A DNA stretch of 64,000 nucleotides from Prado023 sp963788325 (lineage in GTDB: Bacteria; Actinomycetota; Actinomycetes; S36-B12; CAIYMF01), in assembly GCA_963788325.1 (NCBI GenBank), contig CAWBGJ010000010.1:12819-76818 (forward strand), written 5' to 3'. Positions 49,177 through 57,193 of this stretch are shown here, in pieces (within the stretch, counting starts at the first letter, position 1; each line of letters starts with the position of its first letter). Position numbers and translations under genes: made by a program. The notes beneath the pieces were generated by a model. The model had not been told where the DNA came from. It searched no databases and saw only the letters and a list, made by a program, of their open reading frames with translations.

Positions 49177-50129
49177 CGCCGGCCTCCTGCGCGGGTGGAG
49201 TCGGCGATGGCGGTCTCGATGTCGAGGGCGGCGCGGATGGCGTCGTCGACGGTGGTGCGTGCGCACGGCCAGTTGCGGCAGTGCGGGCGGCGCCGCGGAT
49301 GGCCTGGGCCTGGTCGATCTGGGCCAGGTTGGTGGCGATCCGACGTAGTGCCTTGCGGACGCGGACGACGGCGGCGTACTGCTGGCCGGTGATCGCCGGG
49401 CGGTCGCCGAGTCCGCCCTCGGCGAGGGTGCCCAGCCAGGCGCCCACGGACAGTCCCTGCCGGGCTGCGGCCTCGGTCAGGAGCGTGTGCTCGCGGACGC
49501 TGACGCGGGAGAAGACGATCCGCTCGCGGCGCTGGTCGGTGGCGGTGCTGACCGGGGCGCGGCGGCCGCGGCTGACCCAGCGGCCACCCGTTCGCTCCTG
49601 CGGCGTGGCCGGGGCGTAGACCCGGGAGACATCGTCGAGGATCGTCATCGCGGCCGCCACGTCGCGGTCCAGCCGGACCAGAGTCGCGGTGATCTGGGCC
49701 TCCGGAACTGCGCCGGCCGACGTTCTCGCCCACTGCCAGGAGGTTGAGCGACTTGCCGATCCGAGCGAGTCGTTCGGCGGCGTCTGCGAGCTGCTGCAGC
49801 TGCTCCCCGGTGAGTGCCGGACGCTCGTGGGCGATGTCCTCACCGATCAGCGCCAGCCACGCGCCCATCGCCAAGCCGGCTTGCGCGGAACGGGTGTCGA
49901 CGGTATCGAAGCCCGCGTCCGTCAGCCGGGTCTGGACCAGCCGATCGCGAACCTGGAAACCCCGCCGCCCGGGGCGGCGACGAGCCCGCGCCGGCCGGGG
50001 ACGGCGAGGGTACCGAGGGCCGCCACGCCACCCACCGCTCGCTGCCACGGCAGGCTCAGCGGGCGCCACACTCGGCGCACCCGCGTTGGGCACGACCGCG
50101 GGGTCGAGGTCAGGGCTGGGCTCGTCCAT
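49173..50129 (-). CDS. MobC-like relaxosome protein with two tandem domains (frameshifted)
   Basis: ATG 50129, stop overlapping the relaxase start. The chain carries two similar units. Unit A is RDRLVQTRLTDAGFDTV with GLAMGAWLALIGEDIAHERP and ALTGEQLQQLADAAERLARI. Unit B is RERIVFSRVSVREHTLL with GLSVGAWLGTLAEGGLGDRP and AITGQQYAAVVRVRKALRRI. Each is the R-x-x-x-x-x-R-V ... G-x-S-x-x-x-W-L/I pattern of MobC/ribbon-helix-helix accessory proteins. Shifts near 49725 and 49270 connect LLAVGENVGR to AVPEAQITATLVRLDRDVAA, and the end to TTVDDAIRAALDIETAIADS. Usual MobC proteins have one such domain of about 110-130 residues, so a tandem form is notable. Confidence 0.7.
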   Translation of the reverse strand: MDEPSPDLDPAVVPNAGAPSVAPAEPAVAASGGWRGGPRYPRRPRPARARRRPGRRGFQVRDRLVQTRLTDAGFDTVDTRSAQAGLAMGAWLALIGEDIAHERPALTGEQLQQLADAAERLARIGKSLNLLAVGENVGRRSSGGPDHRDSGPAGPRRGGRDDDPRRCLPGLRPGHAAGANGWPLGQPRPPRPGQHRHRPAPRADRLLPRQRPRAHAPDRGRSPAGTVRGRLAGHPRRGRTRRPPGDHRPAVRRRRPRPQGTTSDRHQPGPDRPGPGHPRRRPHCRNWPCARTTVDDAIRAALDIETAIADSTRAGGRR

Positions 50130-50166
50130 GTCCTGCAGTCTGCCGCGCCCCCGCGGCACTCATCAA

Positions 50167-50185
50167 GCACAAGTATGACTTGTGC
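50167..50185. repeat. perfect palindrome upstream of mobC, candidate oriT arm or operator
   Basis: GCACAAGT (50167-50174), spacer ATG, ACTTGTGC (50178-50185): perfect 8-bp inverted repeat in an AT-rich patch of otherwise GC-rich DNA. It lies 38 bp upstream of the mobC start in the divergent gap between the mobilisation operon and the plus-strand genes from 50.3 kb. Inverted repeats recognised by MobC/relaxase or by an autorepressor are expected in exactly this place. Confidence 0.5.
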
Positions 50186-50306
50186 ATTAACTTGCTCCGT
50201 CGTTCTGCTTCCCCACAGGACCGGGCGTTCCTACGCTGGCAGCACCCGAACAGATGCACGCCCGGCCGTCGCCGGGCACCAGCATCGCCAGCGAATGGAG
50301 CACCCC

Positions 50307-50648
50307 TTGAGCAACACCACAGCCGTAGCGAAGGCCGTCGCGAGGCACGTCGAACAGCGCGCCAAGGCCGCCCTTAACGACGTCACGTCCGCCCACGCCG
50401 AGCTCGTCGCTGCAGACGCGGCAGTGGTCGAATCCCGCGACCGACGCGCAGCGGCCGGTCCGACGCTCTCGCGTGCCATTGACGCCGCGCTCGCCCTCGG
50501 CATCACTGGCGATCAGCTGACCGACCTCGGGATCACAGTCCCGGCGGCCAGGACGCGACGCCGAGCGGTGGCCTTGGAGCGGAATTGCTCGCCGGCCGCC
50601 TCGGACCTAGCTGAGACACCCGATTCCGACGATGGGGACTCACGGTAA
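50307..50648 (+). CDS. uncharacterised coiled-coil protein
   Basis: TTG 50307 is preferred because GGAG sits 6 nt upstream; the in-frame ATG at 50295 has no ribosome site. 113 residues: TAVAKAVARHVEQRAKAALN, SAHAELVAADAAVVESRDRR and SRAIDAALALGITGDQLTDL indicate one long Ala-rich helix followed by a short DNA-binding-like helix pair (ALGITGDQLTDLGI). Its stop overlaps the next ATG (TAATG). First gene of a plus-strand set divergent from mobC; function unknown. Confidence 0.55.
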   Translation: MSNTTAVAKAVARHVEQRAKAALNDVTSAHAELVAADAAVVESRDRRAAAGPTLSRAIDAALALGITGDQLTDLGITVPAARTRRRAVALERNCSPAASDLAETPDSDDGDSR

Positions 50649-50857
50649 TGCGGCTATGCGTCACGCCCGACCATCCCCGTGCCCTCCCCAGTGCGTTGGC
50701 CACCCGAGACCTCGTGTCGCACGTCGAAGACCCGATTCGTGAAGCGCCGTCCACAGACTGGTCGACGCTCCCCGCACTCGCCGATGTCCGCGGCACCGTT
50801 GCCGGCAAGCACACCCCCCTATGCGATTCCGCCCACCCTTCTGTTGACCGCAACTGA
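50648..50857 (+). CDS. small uncharacterised protein, 69 aa
   Basis: ATG 50648 overlaps the previous stop (TAATG). MRLCVTPDHPRALPSALATR, DLVSHVEDPIREAPSTDWST: soluble, no motif recognised. Its support is the translational coupling on one side and the next gene 9 bp downstream on the other. Confidence 0.45.
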   Translation: MRLCVTPDHPRALPSALATRDLVSHVEDPIREAPSTDWSTLPALADVRGTVAGKHTPLCDSAHPSVDRN

Positions 50858-50866
50858 GAGGCCGAC

Positions 50867-51295
50867 ATGACCCACGATCCCAACGTTTGGGCGGCCGCTG
50901 TCTGGCGGTCGATCGATGCCGCACCACCGGGACTTCCCACGCTGCACGCGACGCTTGGCGCGGCAAGGGCGGTGTGCGACGCCGCAGGCCCCGACGCTCC
51001 CCGCTCCCCCGACTTCGATCCGGCCACCGCATGGGCCTACCTCGATGGCATCCTGGCCGGACTCGAGCTGGCCACGGGACTCACGCCCGTGAGGTCCGAC
51101 GAGTGGCCCTCGTCCGTCGACCGCGAGGACGCACGAATACTCATCGACGCACTGTTCCACCACGCCGCCGATGTTTGCCTCAGCTTGGCCGACCCGCTCC
51201 GCACCGAGCGGCCCACCGCGGACCTGCTGGCCGTGGCCGGCGTCGCACGGCAACTGCCGGATGCGTACCGGGTGACGTTGGGGCAGCCATGGTGA
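50867..51295 (+). CDS. uncharacterised protein, 142 aa
   Basis: ATG 50867 after GAGAGG. Mostly helical: NVWAAAVWRSIDAAPPGLPT, TAWAYLDGILAGLELATGLT, DARILIDALFHHAADVCLSL. No signal peptide, nucleotide-binding or metal motif. It overlaps the start of the next gene by 7 bases. Family not recognised. Confidence 0.6.
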   Translation: MTHDPNVWAAAVWRSIDAAPPGLPTLHATLGAARAVCDAAGPDAPRSPDFDPATAWAYLDGILAGLELATGLTPVRSDEWPSSVDREDARILIDALFHHAADVCLSLADPLRTERPTADLLAVAGVARQLPDAYRVTLGQPW

Positions 51296-52582
51296 CCCGG
51301 TTCGCCGACCTGGTCGACCTCTCTGAGCGCAACCTTGCGGTCGCGGTCGTCCGCCGCAGCCACCCGTCCGCGCGGCCCGATCCGGCGGTCGCCCCGTACC
51401 TGGCCGACCTCGCCGTATCCCTTGCGCACTTGGGCGACACAGTCGGTGTCTCAGGTCGGGCTGCTCGCGACCTGCATCGCGCGCTCGGGTCAGTGCGGCC
51501 CAGCCTTGCGCTCCCGTCGAACGACGCCGACGCACCGGCCGGGATCGCCCACGACATCGCCGAGGCCGCCATTGCCATCCGGACTGCCGCCGACCTCGTG
51601 GCCAGCAACGGCCCCCTGCCCGACGACCTGACAGATCGCTTCGTCGATCACTCGGACTGGACCCACCCGAGGCCCGAAGCGCTCTACTCGCTGTCCGCCC
51701 GAGCGGGAGCATGGGGCTACATTGCCGACCTCGCGCTGGTGGCATCCGATCTGGCCACCCACGCCGGCGATGCAGACCTCACCTCCCATGCGGAGCAGTG
51801 GGCGCACGCCGCACTGCGGGTCCCGCGCGCTCCTGCCGACCCGGCGCTTGCCAACGCGGCGCCCGGCTGGCCGCTTCCGCTGCCCCGCCATGCGGTGCCC
51901 AACGAGTGGGCCGGACGCCTTGAAGAGCTCACGGCCATCGCATGGCGACTGTCGTTCAATGCCCACGCCGGCCAGGTTCCACCCCAGGCCGCCCTTCGGC
52001 ACATCGCCGAGATCGGCTACCACCTCCACCGTCGCGCTTCCGGCGTGCCCGGGATCGACTGCCCGGGAGTCGGCCGCGCTGCAGCAGCGGGTACAGGTAT
52101 GGTCACGCATCCACGCCTGCGTGCACGCGATCAAGACGCCGACCGAGCTGGTGTCACCGGCGCAGCGGTTCAGCCTGTTCCGGACGGTCCAGCTGGCCAA
52201 CAGTGGGACTCTGGACCAGGCCGACCTGCTCGCCGGCCAGACTGCCCTCGCCCAGGCCGCGGCGCAGGCCCCGGCGGCAATCAAGGCCCTGGCCACCACC
52301 TCCGCCGCTGGGATCGGACCGGACCTGCCTGCCGAGCTCCGTCAGGCGCATCGCGGAGTGCTGCTCGCCTCCCTGAACCGGCAGACCGTGCAGATCCCCG
52401 TGGCGGCCCTGGAACCGCTGGTTGAGCTATACCGGGCGGCTGCAAGCCCCGTCGTGGCTCCCGCGCCGGGTCCGGACCGGCCGAGCTCGGAACCGCGGCT
52501 CGTCGCCACCCCGGCGGCGCTCTGGCCATCGGTTGCTGCCAACGCTCCCCCACGTCGGCCGGGACCGGGGGCGCGGCTGTGA
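51289..52582 (+). CDS. uncharacterised helical protein, about 430 aa (frameshifted)
   Basis: ATG 51289 overlaps the previous stop. The first 255 residues (LVDLSERNLAVAVVRRSHPS, GIAHDIAEAAIAIRTAADLV, HAEQWAHAALRVPRAPADPA) continue after a shift near 52060 as ALQQRVQVWSRIHACVHAIK, FSLFRTVQLANSGTLDQADL and RQAHRGVLLASLNRQTVQIP up to 52582. All-helical, soluble, Ala-rich; no conserved motif I know. GTGA overlap with the next gene. With its neighbours it forms a four- to five-gene unit typical of uncharacterised ICE cargo. Confidence 0.6.
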
Positions 52583-53271
52583 CCTGGCTCCCGACCGACC
52601 ACTGCCTCGGTGTTCACCACATCGACGAGCTCGGCCAGATCGACCGGGACCGGCCGATGGCGGACATCGATGTGGTGAGCCTGGCCCTTTCCGGCGGGTA
52701 CACGCTGATCGGTACCGCTGACTCTCACCGGCACGGCATCGTGCCGGGGCTCCGCATCTCCCCTTTGGTCTCGAAGCTGGCGATGGATCTCGCCTCGGTG
52801 CGGCCCGGCGGCGTTGCGGCCCTCGGGTTCCGGCGAGGCGACATGAGTTGGGTGAGCCTCCAAGCCGGACATGCCCAGCGTTACGGGACGCGCGATTCTG
52901 ACGCCCGCACGTCCCGAGGACTGGCTTGTCACGAACTGGCCGGCCGCCGCGCTGGCCCTGACGAACAACTTCGTGCTTGCGCCCGCGGTGCAGCCGGAGG
53001 CGGATCATGCAGTCCGACGGGGTGCCGTCACGTCGAGTCTCGGCCCACCAAGCACCTCGGTCCCCAGCCCAGCCAGCTTGCCCAGGACCGTTTCCGCCAG
53101 CTTGGTGACCTGACGTGGGCCGTGCCGTACGTGACCCCGCCCAACGCCGACGCCGCGGACCCCGAGGACGACGCCCGCAGCCGGCCAGAACTGCCCCGCC
53201 GTCGAGCGCCGGACGTTCCCTGGTGGGAGCTCGGCGCGTGGCTACTGTCCAGACGGCCACCGCGCCTGTAG
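52579..53271 (+). CDS. uncharacterised protein (frameshifted)
   Basis: GTG 52579 overlaps the previous stop. VVSLALSGGYTLIGTADSHR and AMDLASVRPGGVAALGFRRG read well. A shift near 52880 gives TGRAILTPARPEDWLVTNWP and AAALALTNNFVLAPAVQPEA; a second near 53045 gives LAQDRFRQLGDLTWAVPYVT and the end at 53271. Total about 231 codons, so the two shifts cancel. An alpha/beta domain is likely; no family recognised. Last gene of the plus-strand unit. Confidence 0.5.
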   Translation: MTWLPTDHCLGVHHIDELGQIDRDRPMADIDVVSLALSGGYTLIGTADSHRHGIVPGLRISPLVSKLAMDLASVRPGGVAALGFRRGDMSWVSLQAGHAQRYGTRDSDARTSRGLACHELAGRRAGPDEQLRACARGAAGGGSCSPTGCRHVESRPTKHLGPQPSQLAQDRFRQLGDLTWAVPYVTPPNADAADPEDDARSRPELPRRRAPDVPWWELGAWLLSRRPPRL

Positions 53272-53309
53272 CCCAAGCCCGCAAGCCCCGCCGGATGTAC
53301 AGCTCGTCT

Positions 53310-54037
53310 TCAGTCGCACCCCAATACCCATCCGCGCGCGCCTCCAGAGGCCCCGGGCAGGGCACCGCAGTTCGGAGCCCGCATGAGCACGGGGTCGGCT
53401 GCATCGCCGAACATCACCAGCGCGCCCATCCGGCGGGCCCCGTCGGCGAGGGGGTTGTCAGGTCGAGATCGACCACGATGGTTCGCGGGGCTGACTTGAC
53501 CACGCGGCCCAGGTTCCCGGGACGCAGGCCCGTCCACCACCAGACCAACCGGCTGGGTGTCGACCCACGCGTCCAGCCCGCGGTGCGACCGGTTCTCGGC
53601 GAGCAGCGCCTCGACGAGCGACGTGGTCGTCGCGTCCAGGCCGACGACCACGTCGGCCTGGACGCACAGTGCGACCCGCCACCGGTCGAGCTGCCTGCGC
53701 ACCAGGACCGACGCCACAGCCAGGACGCCCGAAACCGTGAGGAGCATGCCCAGCGCACGCGCCACCTCGAGGCTCGGTGGGAAGCGCAGGGCGCAGACGC
53801 TGCCGGGTCCCTCGAACTCGAAATCCCCGGTGATAAGGCTCAGCACCCAGACAGCGGTGCGTAAGCCCAGTTCCCCTCGGGTACGCAGGGCGCGCACGTC
53901 GAGACCCCGAGGGTGAGGACGATCGCGGCGGTGGACTCTCCCAGCGCGAGGCCCACGTCGCTCTCCGGCCCGCGACGGGGCCACCAGTAGGCCAGCCATG
54001 TCGCGAGGGTGGCGACCATGAGAGCAGTCGCCGGCAC
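53310..54037 (-). pseudogene. truncated TrkA-N-type membrane protein
   Basis: GTG 54037. MVATLATWLAYWWPRRGPES and AIVLTLGVS form the first hydrophobic part, WVLSLITGDFEFEGPGSVCA and LGMLLTVSGVLAVASVLVRR further segments. VVVGLDATTTSLVEALLAEN, then in other frames VVKSAPRTIVVDLDLTTP and GALVMFGDAADPVLMRA, correspond to the NAD-binding Rossmann start and the G-D-A-x-D-P-x-V-L-x-x-A motif of TrkA-N/RCK domains. It breaks off right after that motif near 53370, whereas TrkA-N domains continue about 60 residues further. Three or more shifts plus the missing end make it a likely remnant, marking the edge of the TIR region. Confidence 0.55.
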
Positions 54038-54325
54038 CTACGACCATGCCCGGACTCGAGCCCTGCGACGGCCTCCTGCGAGGCGTTAAACGTCAGCAGC
54101 GCCATGTGCGCCAGCCGGTCGACAGCCGCGCAGAGCGGGATCAGGAAAGAAGCCACCGTGCCGTGTGGTGAGCTTTGGAGTGCGCCATCGGACGGCCAGA
54201 CCTCCCCGAGATCGTTAGGACGATCAGGTGGCCCAGGTGACGTGCGCACAATACCGATCGCCCGGACGAGCCCATCGTCGGTACGGCAGGGGTGCGCAGT
54301 AGGGTTCGCGCGTGGGGGTTTCGGG

Positions 54326-57193
54326 GTGAGTTCGGGATTGGCCAGCGATCGAGCGACGCGCACGGCGGGGGCCGGCTCGTACGACGCGTTCCTCTCCTAC
54401 AGCCACCAGGACCTTGCCGCAGCCCGTGGCCTGCAGAAGGGGCTGCACGCCGTCGGGCGCAGGTTCGGCCAGCTCCGGGCCCTCAGGGTCTTCCGTGACG
54501 CCACCGAGCTGAGTGCCAGCCCTGACCTCTGGGAGAAGGTCTCGGGGGCCATGGACGAGTCGCGCTACCTCGTCGTGCTCCTGTCGCCGGCCGCCCAGGC
54601 ATCGAAGTGGGTGAACCGCGAGGTCGAGCACTGGTTGGCCACGAAGGGGCCTGACCGGGTGCTGCTCGTCCTGGCGGACGGGACCCTGCTCTGGGACGAC
54701 ACCGACCGCTGCTTCGACCCGCGGTCCACGGCCGCGCCGCCCAGGCTGGCCGAACCTCATGCGCTCGCTGCCGAGCCCTTCTACCCGGACATCAGCGGAA
54801 ACTCACCCTGGGATCCCCAGGATGCGGCCTTCCGCGACAAGGTGGCCGAACTCGCTGCCACGATCCATGGGAAGTCCAAGGCCGAGCTCGTCGGCGAGGA
54901 CCTCAGCGAACAGCGCCGGGTCCGCCGGTTGCGCAATGCGGCGATCACGGCCCTGGTCCTCCTCACGACGTGTGCCCTGATCGCCGCCAATGTCGCGGTC
55001 GGTCAGTCCCGGGAGGCTCGACGGCAGCGTGACGAGGCCGTCGCGCTGGTCCTCGCCACCGAATCGCGCAACGCCATCAGCAGTGACGGCGCGCTGGCAC
55101 TGGCACTGGCCGCCGAAGGTGTCACGGCCGCGGAAGCCCCGCCGTGGCAGGCCGTGGACTCCCTCGTCCGAGCCCGCCAGTCCTTCGACCGGCTCTGGAC
55201 GCCTGTGCTCCCACCGCTGCGCGGGCACCAGGAGGCAGTCACTGCGCTCGCCTTCCACCCCGAGGGCGGGATCCTGGCCTCAGGCGGCCAGGACGGGACA
55301 CTGCGCCTCTGGGACACCGGGACCGGCCAGCAGCTGGGTGAGCCGCTCCACGCGGAGGGCTGGGTCGAAGCCCTCGCGATCGAACCGGGCCGCAACCTGA
55401 TCGCTGCGGCCGCGCTCGAGGAGGGGGTCCGCGTCTGGGACCTGGACACGCGGACCCTGGTGGCGCGCCTCCCCGGCGAGCGGGAGGTCGAGTTCAGCCC
55501 GGACGGATCGCGGATCGCGGTAGCTGATCGGGAGAGCCTGGCCGTGTTCGAGACGGACACGTGGCAGTCCGTGCCCCTACCGGAGAACGCGGAGAACGCC
55601 TCCGAGCAGCTCGCCGAGACGGGGATGGCCATCAGCTACTCCCCTGACGGCCGGCGGCTGGCCACGCTGACCTCGTACTCGGAGCTCGAGAACGCGCTCG
55701 GCAATCGCGTGTGGGTGGCGGACCTGGCGACGGGCCTGTTGGATCCCAGTCCGGATTCCATCGGCCCGTCCGAGGGCGGGCACAGCATGCAGATCACGTC
55801 CGTCTCCTACAGCCCCGACGGAACGCGGGTCGCGTCGGGCAGTGAGGACCGCTCGGTCAGGATCTGGGACGCAGCGACCGGACTCCTGGCTGAGGCACCG
55901 CTGGAAGGTCATTCGGGTGACGTGACCGCGGTGGACTACTCGCCCGACGGGTCCCTGCTCGCATCCAGCAGCGGCGACGGAACGGTCCGGCTCTGGGACC
56001 CAGCCACGGGGAGCCAGATCGGGGCGCCCCTGCCCGGGCGCGGAGGGGGCGTTGAGACCGTCGAGTTCAGCCCCGGCGGTGAGCTGCTCGCATCGGGCAA
56101 CGAGGACGGCACGATCTGGCTCTGGGGCGCATCCTCTGGCAGCCGCGGAGTGCGGCAGGTGCAGCGAGGCCTGGAGTCGGGCCGCGCCGTCGCGTTGAGC
56201 CGGGACGGATCGATTGCGGCCGTTGCTGGATACGAGGACGAGTTCGGTGTCTGGTCACTTCCCGACGGCACGCTCCAGCGGACCGTGGACACTGGCGACC
56301 CCGAGGGTCTGCGCGACGTCGCAGTGAGCCCCGATGGCCTGCGGATCGTGACAGCGGGCACGGACATCCGATTCTGGGACGCAGCGACGGGCAGGCAACT
56401 GGGGGAACCCCTTCGTGTTGCCGAGAGTGCCGTGACCGCGCTCGAGTTCAGCCCAGACGGCGAGCTCCTGGCAACGTGTGACCTCGACGGCGTGGTGAGG
56501 TTGTGGAGGGCCGCGGAACTGGGATCCGCATCAGCTGATCCGCGTGTGCTGGGCACCGACCTGGGTCGGGAGCTCGCCTTCAGCCCGGACGGCAGCACGT
56601 TGGCAGTCGTGGGTGGCAACTACGACGGGATGTCCTACCTCCAGCTGTGGGACGTCGCCACCGGAGTGCCGGCCTCCGACAACCTGCAGCCCCAGGGACA
56701 CGACATCTTCTCCGTCGGCTTCAGTCCCGATGGCGCCACCGTCGTCACCACGGCGGGCACCGCGGCCAAGGTCTGGGACGTGGACAGCGGCCAGGAGGTG
56801 GCGTGGCTCCAGGACGAATCCCGCAACGCCTACGTGTACTCGGTCGCCTTCAGCCCGGACGGCATGGCCATCGCGACCGGATCCGAGGACGGTGTCGTCA
56901 ACTTCTGGGACGCCCGCGAGTACCAATCGATCGGTGAGCAGGTGTCCGGTGGAACGGCGTCGGCCAGGGACCTCGCCTTCGGCTCCTCGGCCTTGCTGGT
57001 CGTCGCCCACGACGACGGGGGCGTGGTCCTCGTCGACGCGCCGTGGATCGTGGAGCAGGCTTGCCAACTTGCCGCACATGTTGTCGATCAGGAGTCCGTC
57101 CGAGCGGCTGTCCCGGCGGGGTGGACCCTCGATTGCGCCTACGCTGACGACGGTGCCGAGGGTGACGACGGCGCCGACGGTGAGACCGGCTGA
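54326..57193 (+). CDS. TIR-transmembrane-WD40 receptor-like protein
   Basis: GTG 54326 is the first in-frame start that places the TIR domain near the N-terminus. 955 residues, frame intact. Residues 18-150 are a TIR domain (SYDAFLSYSHQDLAAARGLQ, LRVFRDATELSASPDLWEKV, SKWVNREVEHW with Glu99 at the NADase position). One membrane helix at about 204-224 (NAAITALVLLTTCALIAANV) and a juxtamembrane helix follow. From about residue 300 there are repeated WD40 units (LRGHQEAVTALAFHPEGGIL, SGGQDGTLRLWDTGTG, ASGSEDRSVRIWDAATG, SSSGDGTVRLWDPATG and more). The propeller lies on the side opposite to TIR if the helix spans. Probable ligand-triggered TIR effector (inference). Confidence 0.88.
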   Translation: MSSGLASDRATRTAGAGSYDAFLSYSHQDLAAARGLQKGLHAVGRRFGQLRALRVFRDATELSASPDLWEKVSGAMDESRYLVVLLSPAAQASKWVNREVEHWLATKGPDRVLLVLADGTLLWDDTDRCFDPRSTAAPPRLAEPHALAAEPFYPDISGNSPWDPQDAAFRDKVAELAATIHGKSKAELVGEDLSEQRRVRRLRNAAITALVLLTTCALIAANVAVGQSREARRQRDEAVALVLATESRNAISSDGALALALAAEGVTAAEAPPWQAVDSLVRARQSFDRLWTPVLPPLRGHQEAVTALAFHPEGGILASGGQDGTLRLWDTGTGQQLGEPLHAEGWVEALAIEPGRNLIAAAALEEGVRVWDLDTRTLVARLPGEREVEFSPDGSRIAVADRESLAVFETDTWQSVPLPENAENASEQLAETGMAISYSPDGRRLATLTSYSELENALGNRVWVADLATGLLDPSPDSIGPSEGGHSMQITSVSYSPDGTRVASGSEDRSVRIWDAATGLLAEAPLEGHSGDVTAVDYSPDGSLLASSSGDGTVRLWDPATGSQIGAPLPGRGGGVETVEFSPGGELLASGNEDGTIWLWGASSGSRGVRQVQRGLESGRAVALSRDGSIAAVAGYEDEFGVWSLPDGTLQRTVDTGDPEGLRDVAVSPDGLRIVTAGTDIRFWDAATGRQLGEPLRVAESAVTALEFSPDGELLATCDLDGVVRLWRAAELGSASADPRVLGTDLGRELAFSPDGSTLAVVGGNYDGMSYLQLWDVATGVPASDNLQPQGHDIFSVGFSPDGATVVTTAGTAAKVWDVDSGQEVAWLQDESRNAYVYSVAFSPDGMAIATGSEDGVVNFWDAREYQSIGEQVSGGTASARDLAFGSSALLVVAHDDGGVVLVDAPWIVEQACQLAAHVVDQESVRAAVPAGWTLDCAYADDGAEGDDGADGETG

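Noticed and set aside
47723..49843. An apparent 706-residue protein joining MobC and relaxase sequence
   Set aside because: The central part is low-complexity antiframe. The relaxase has its own ATG with ribosome site at 49176, and the MobC stop overlaps it.
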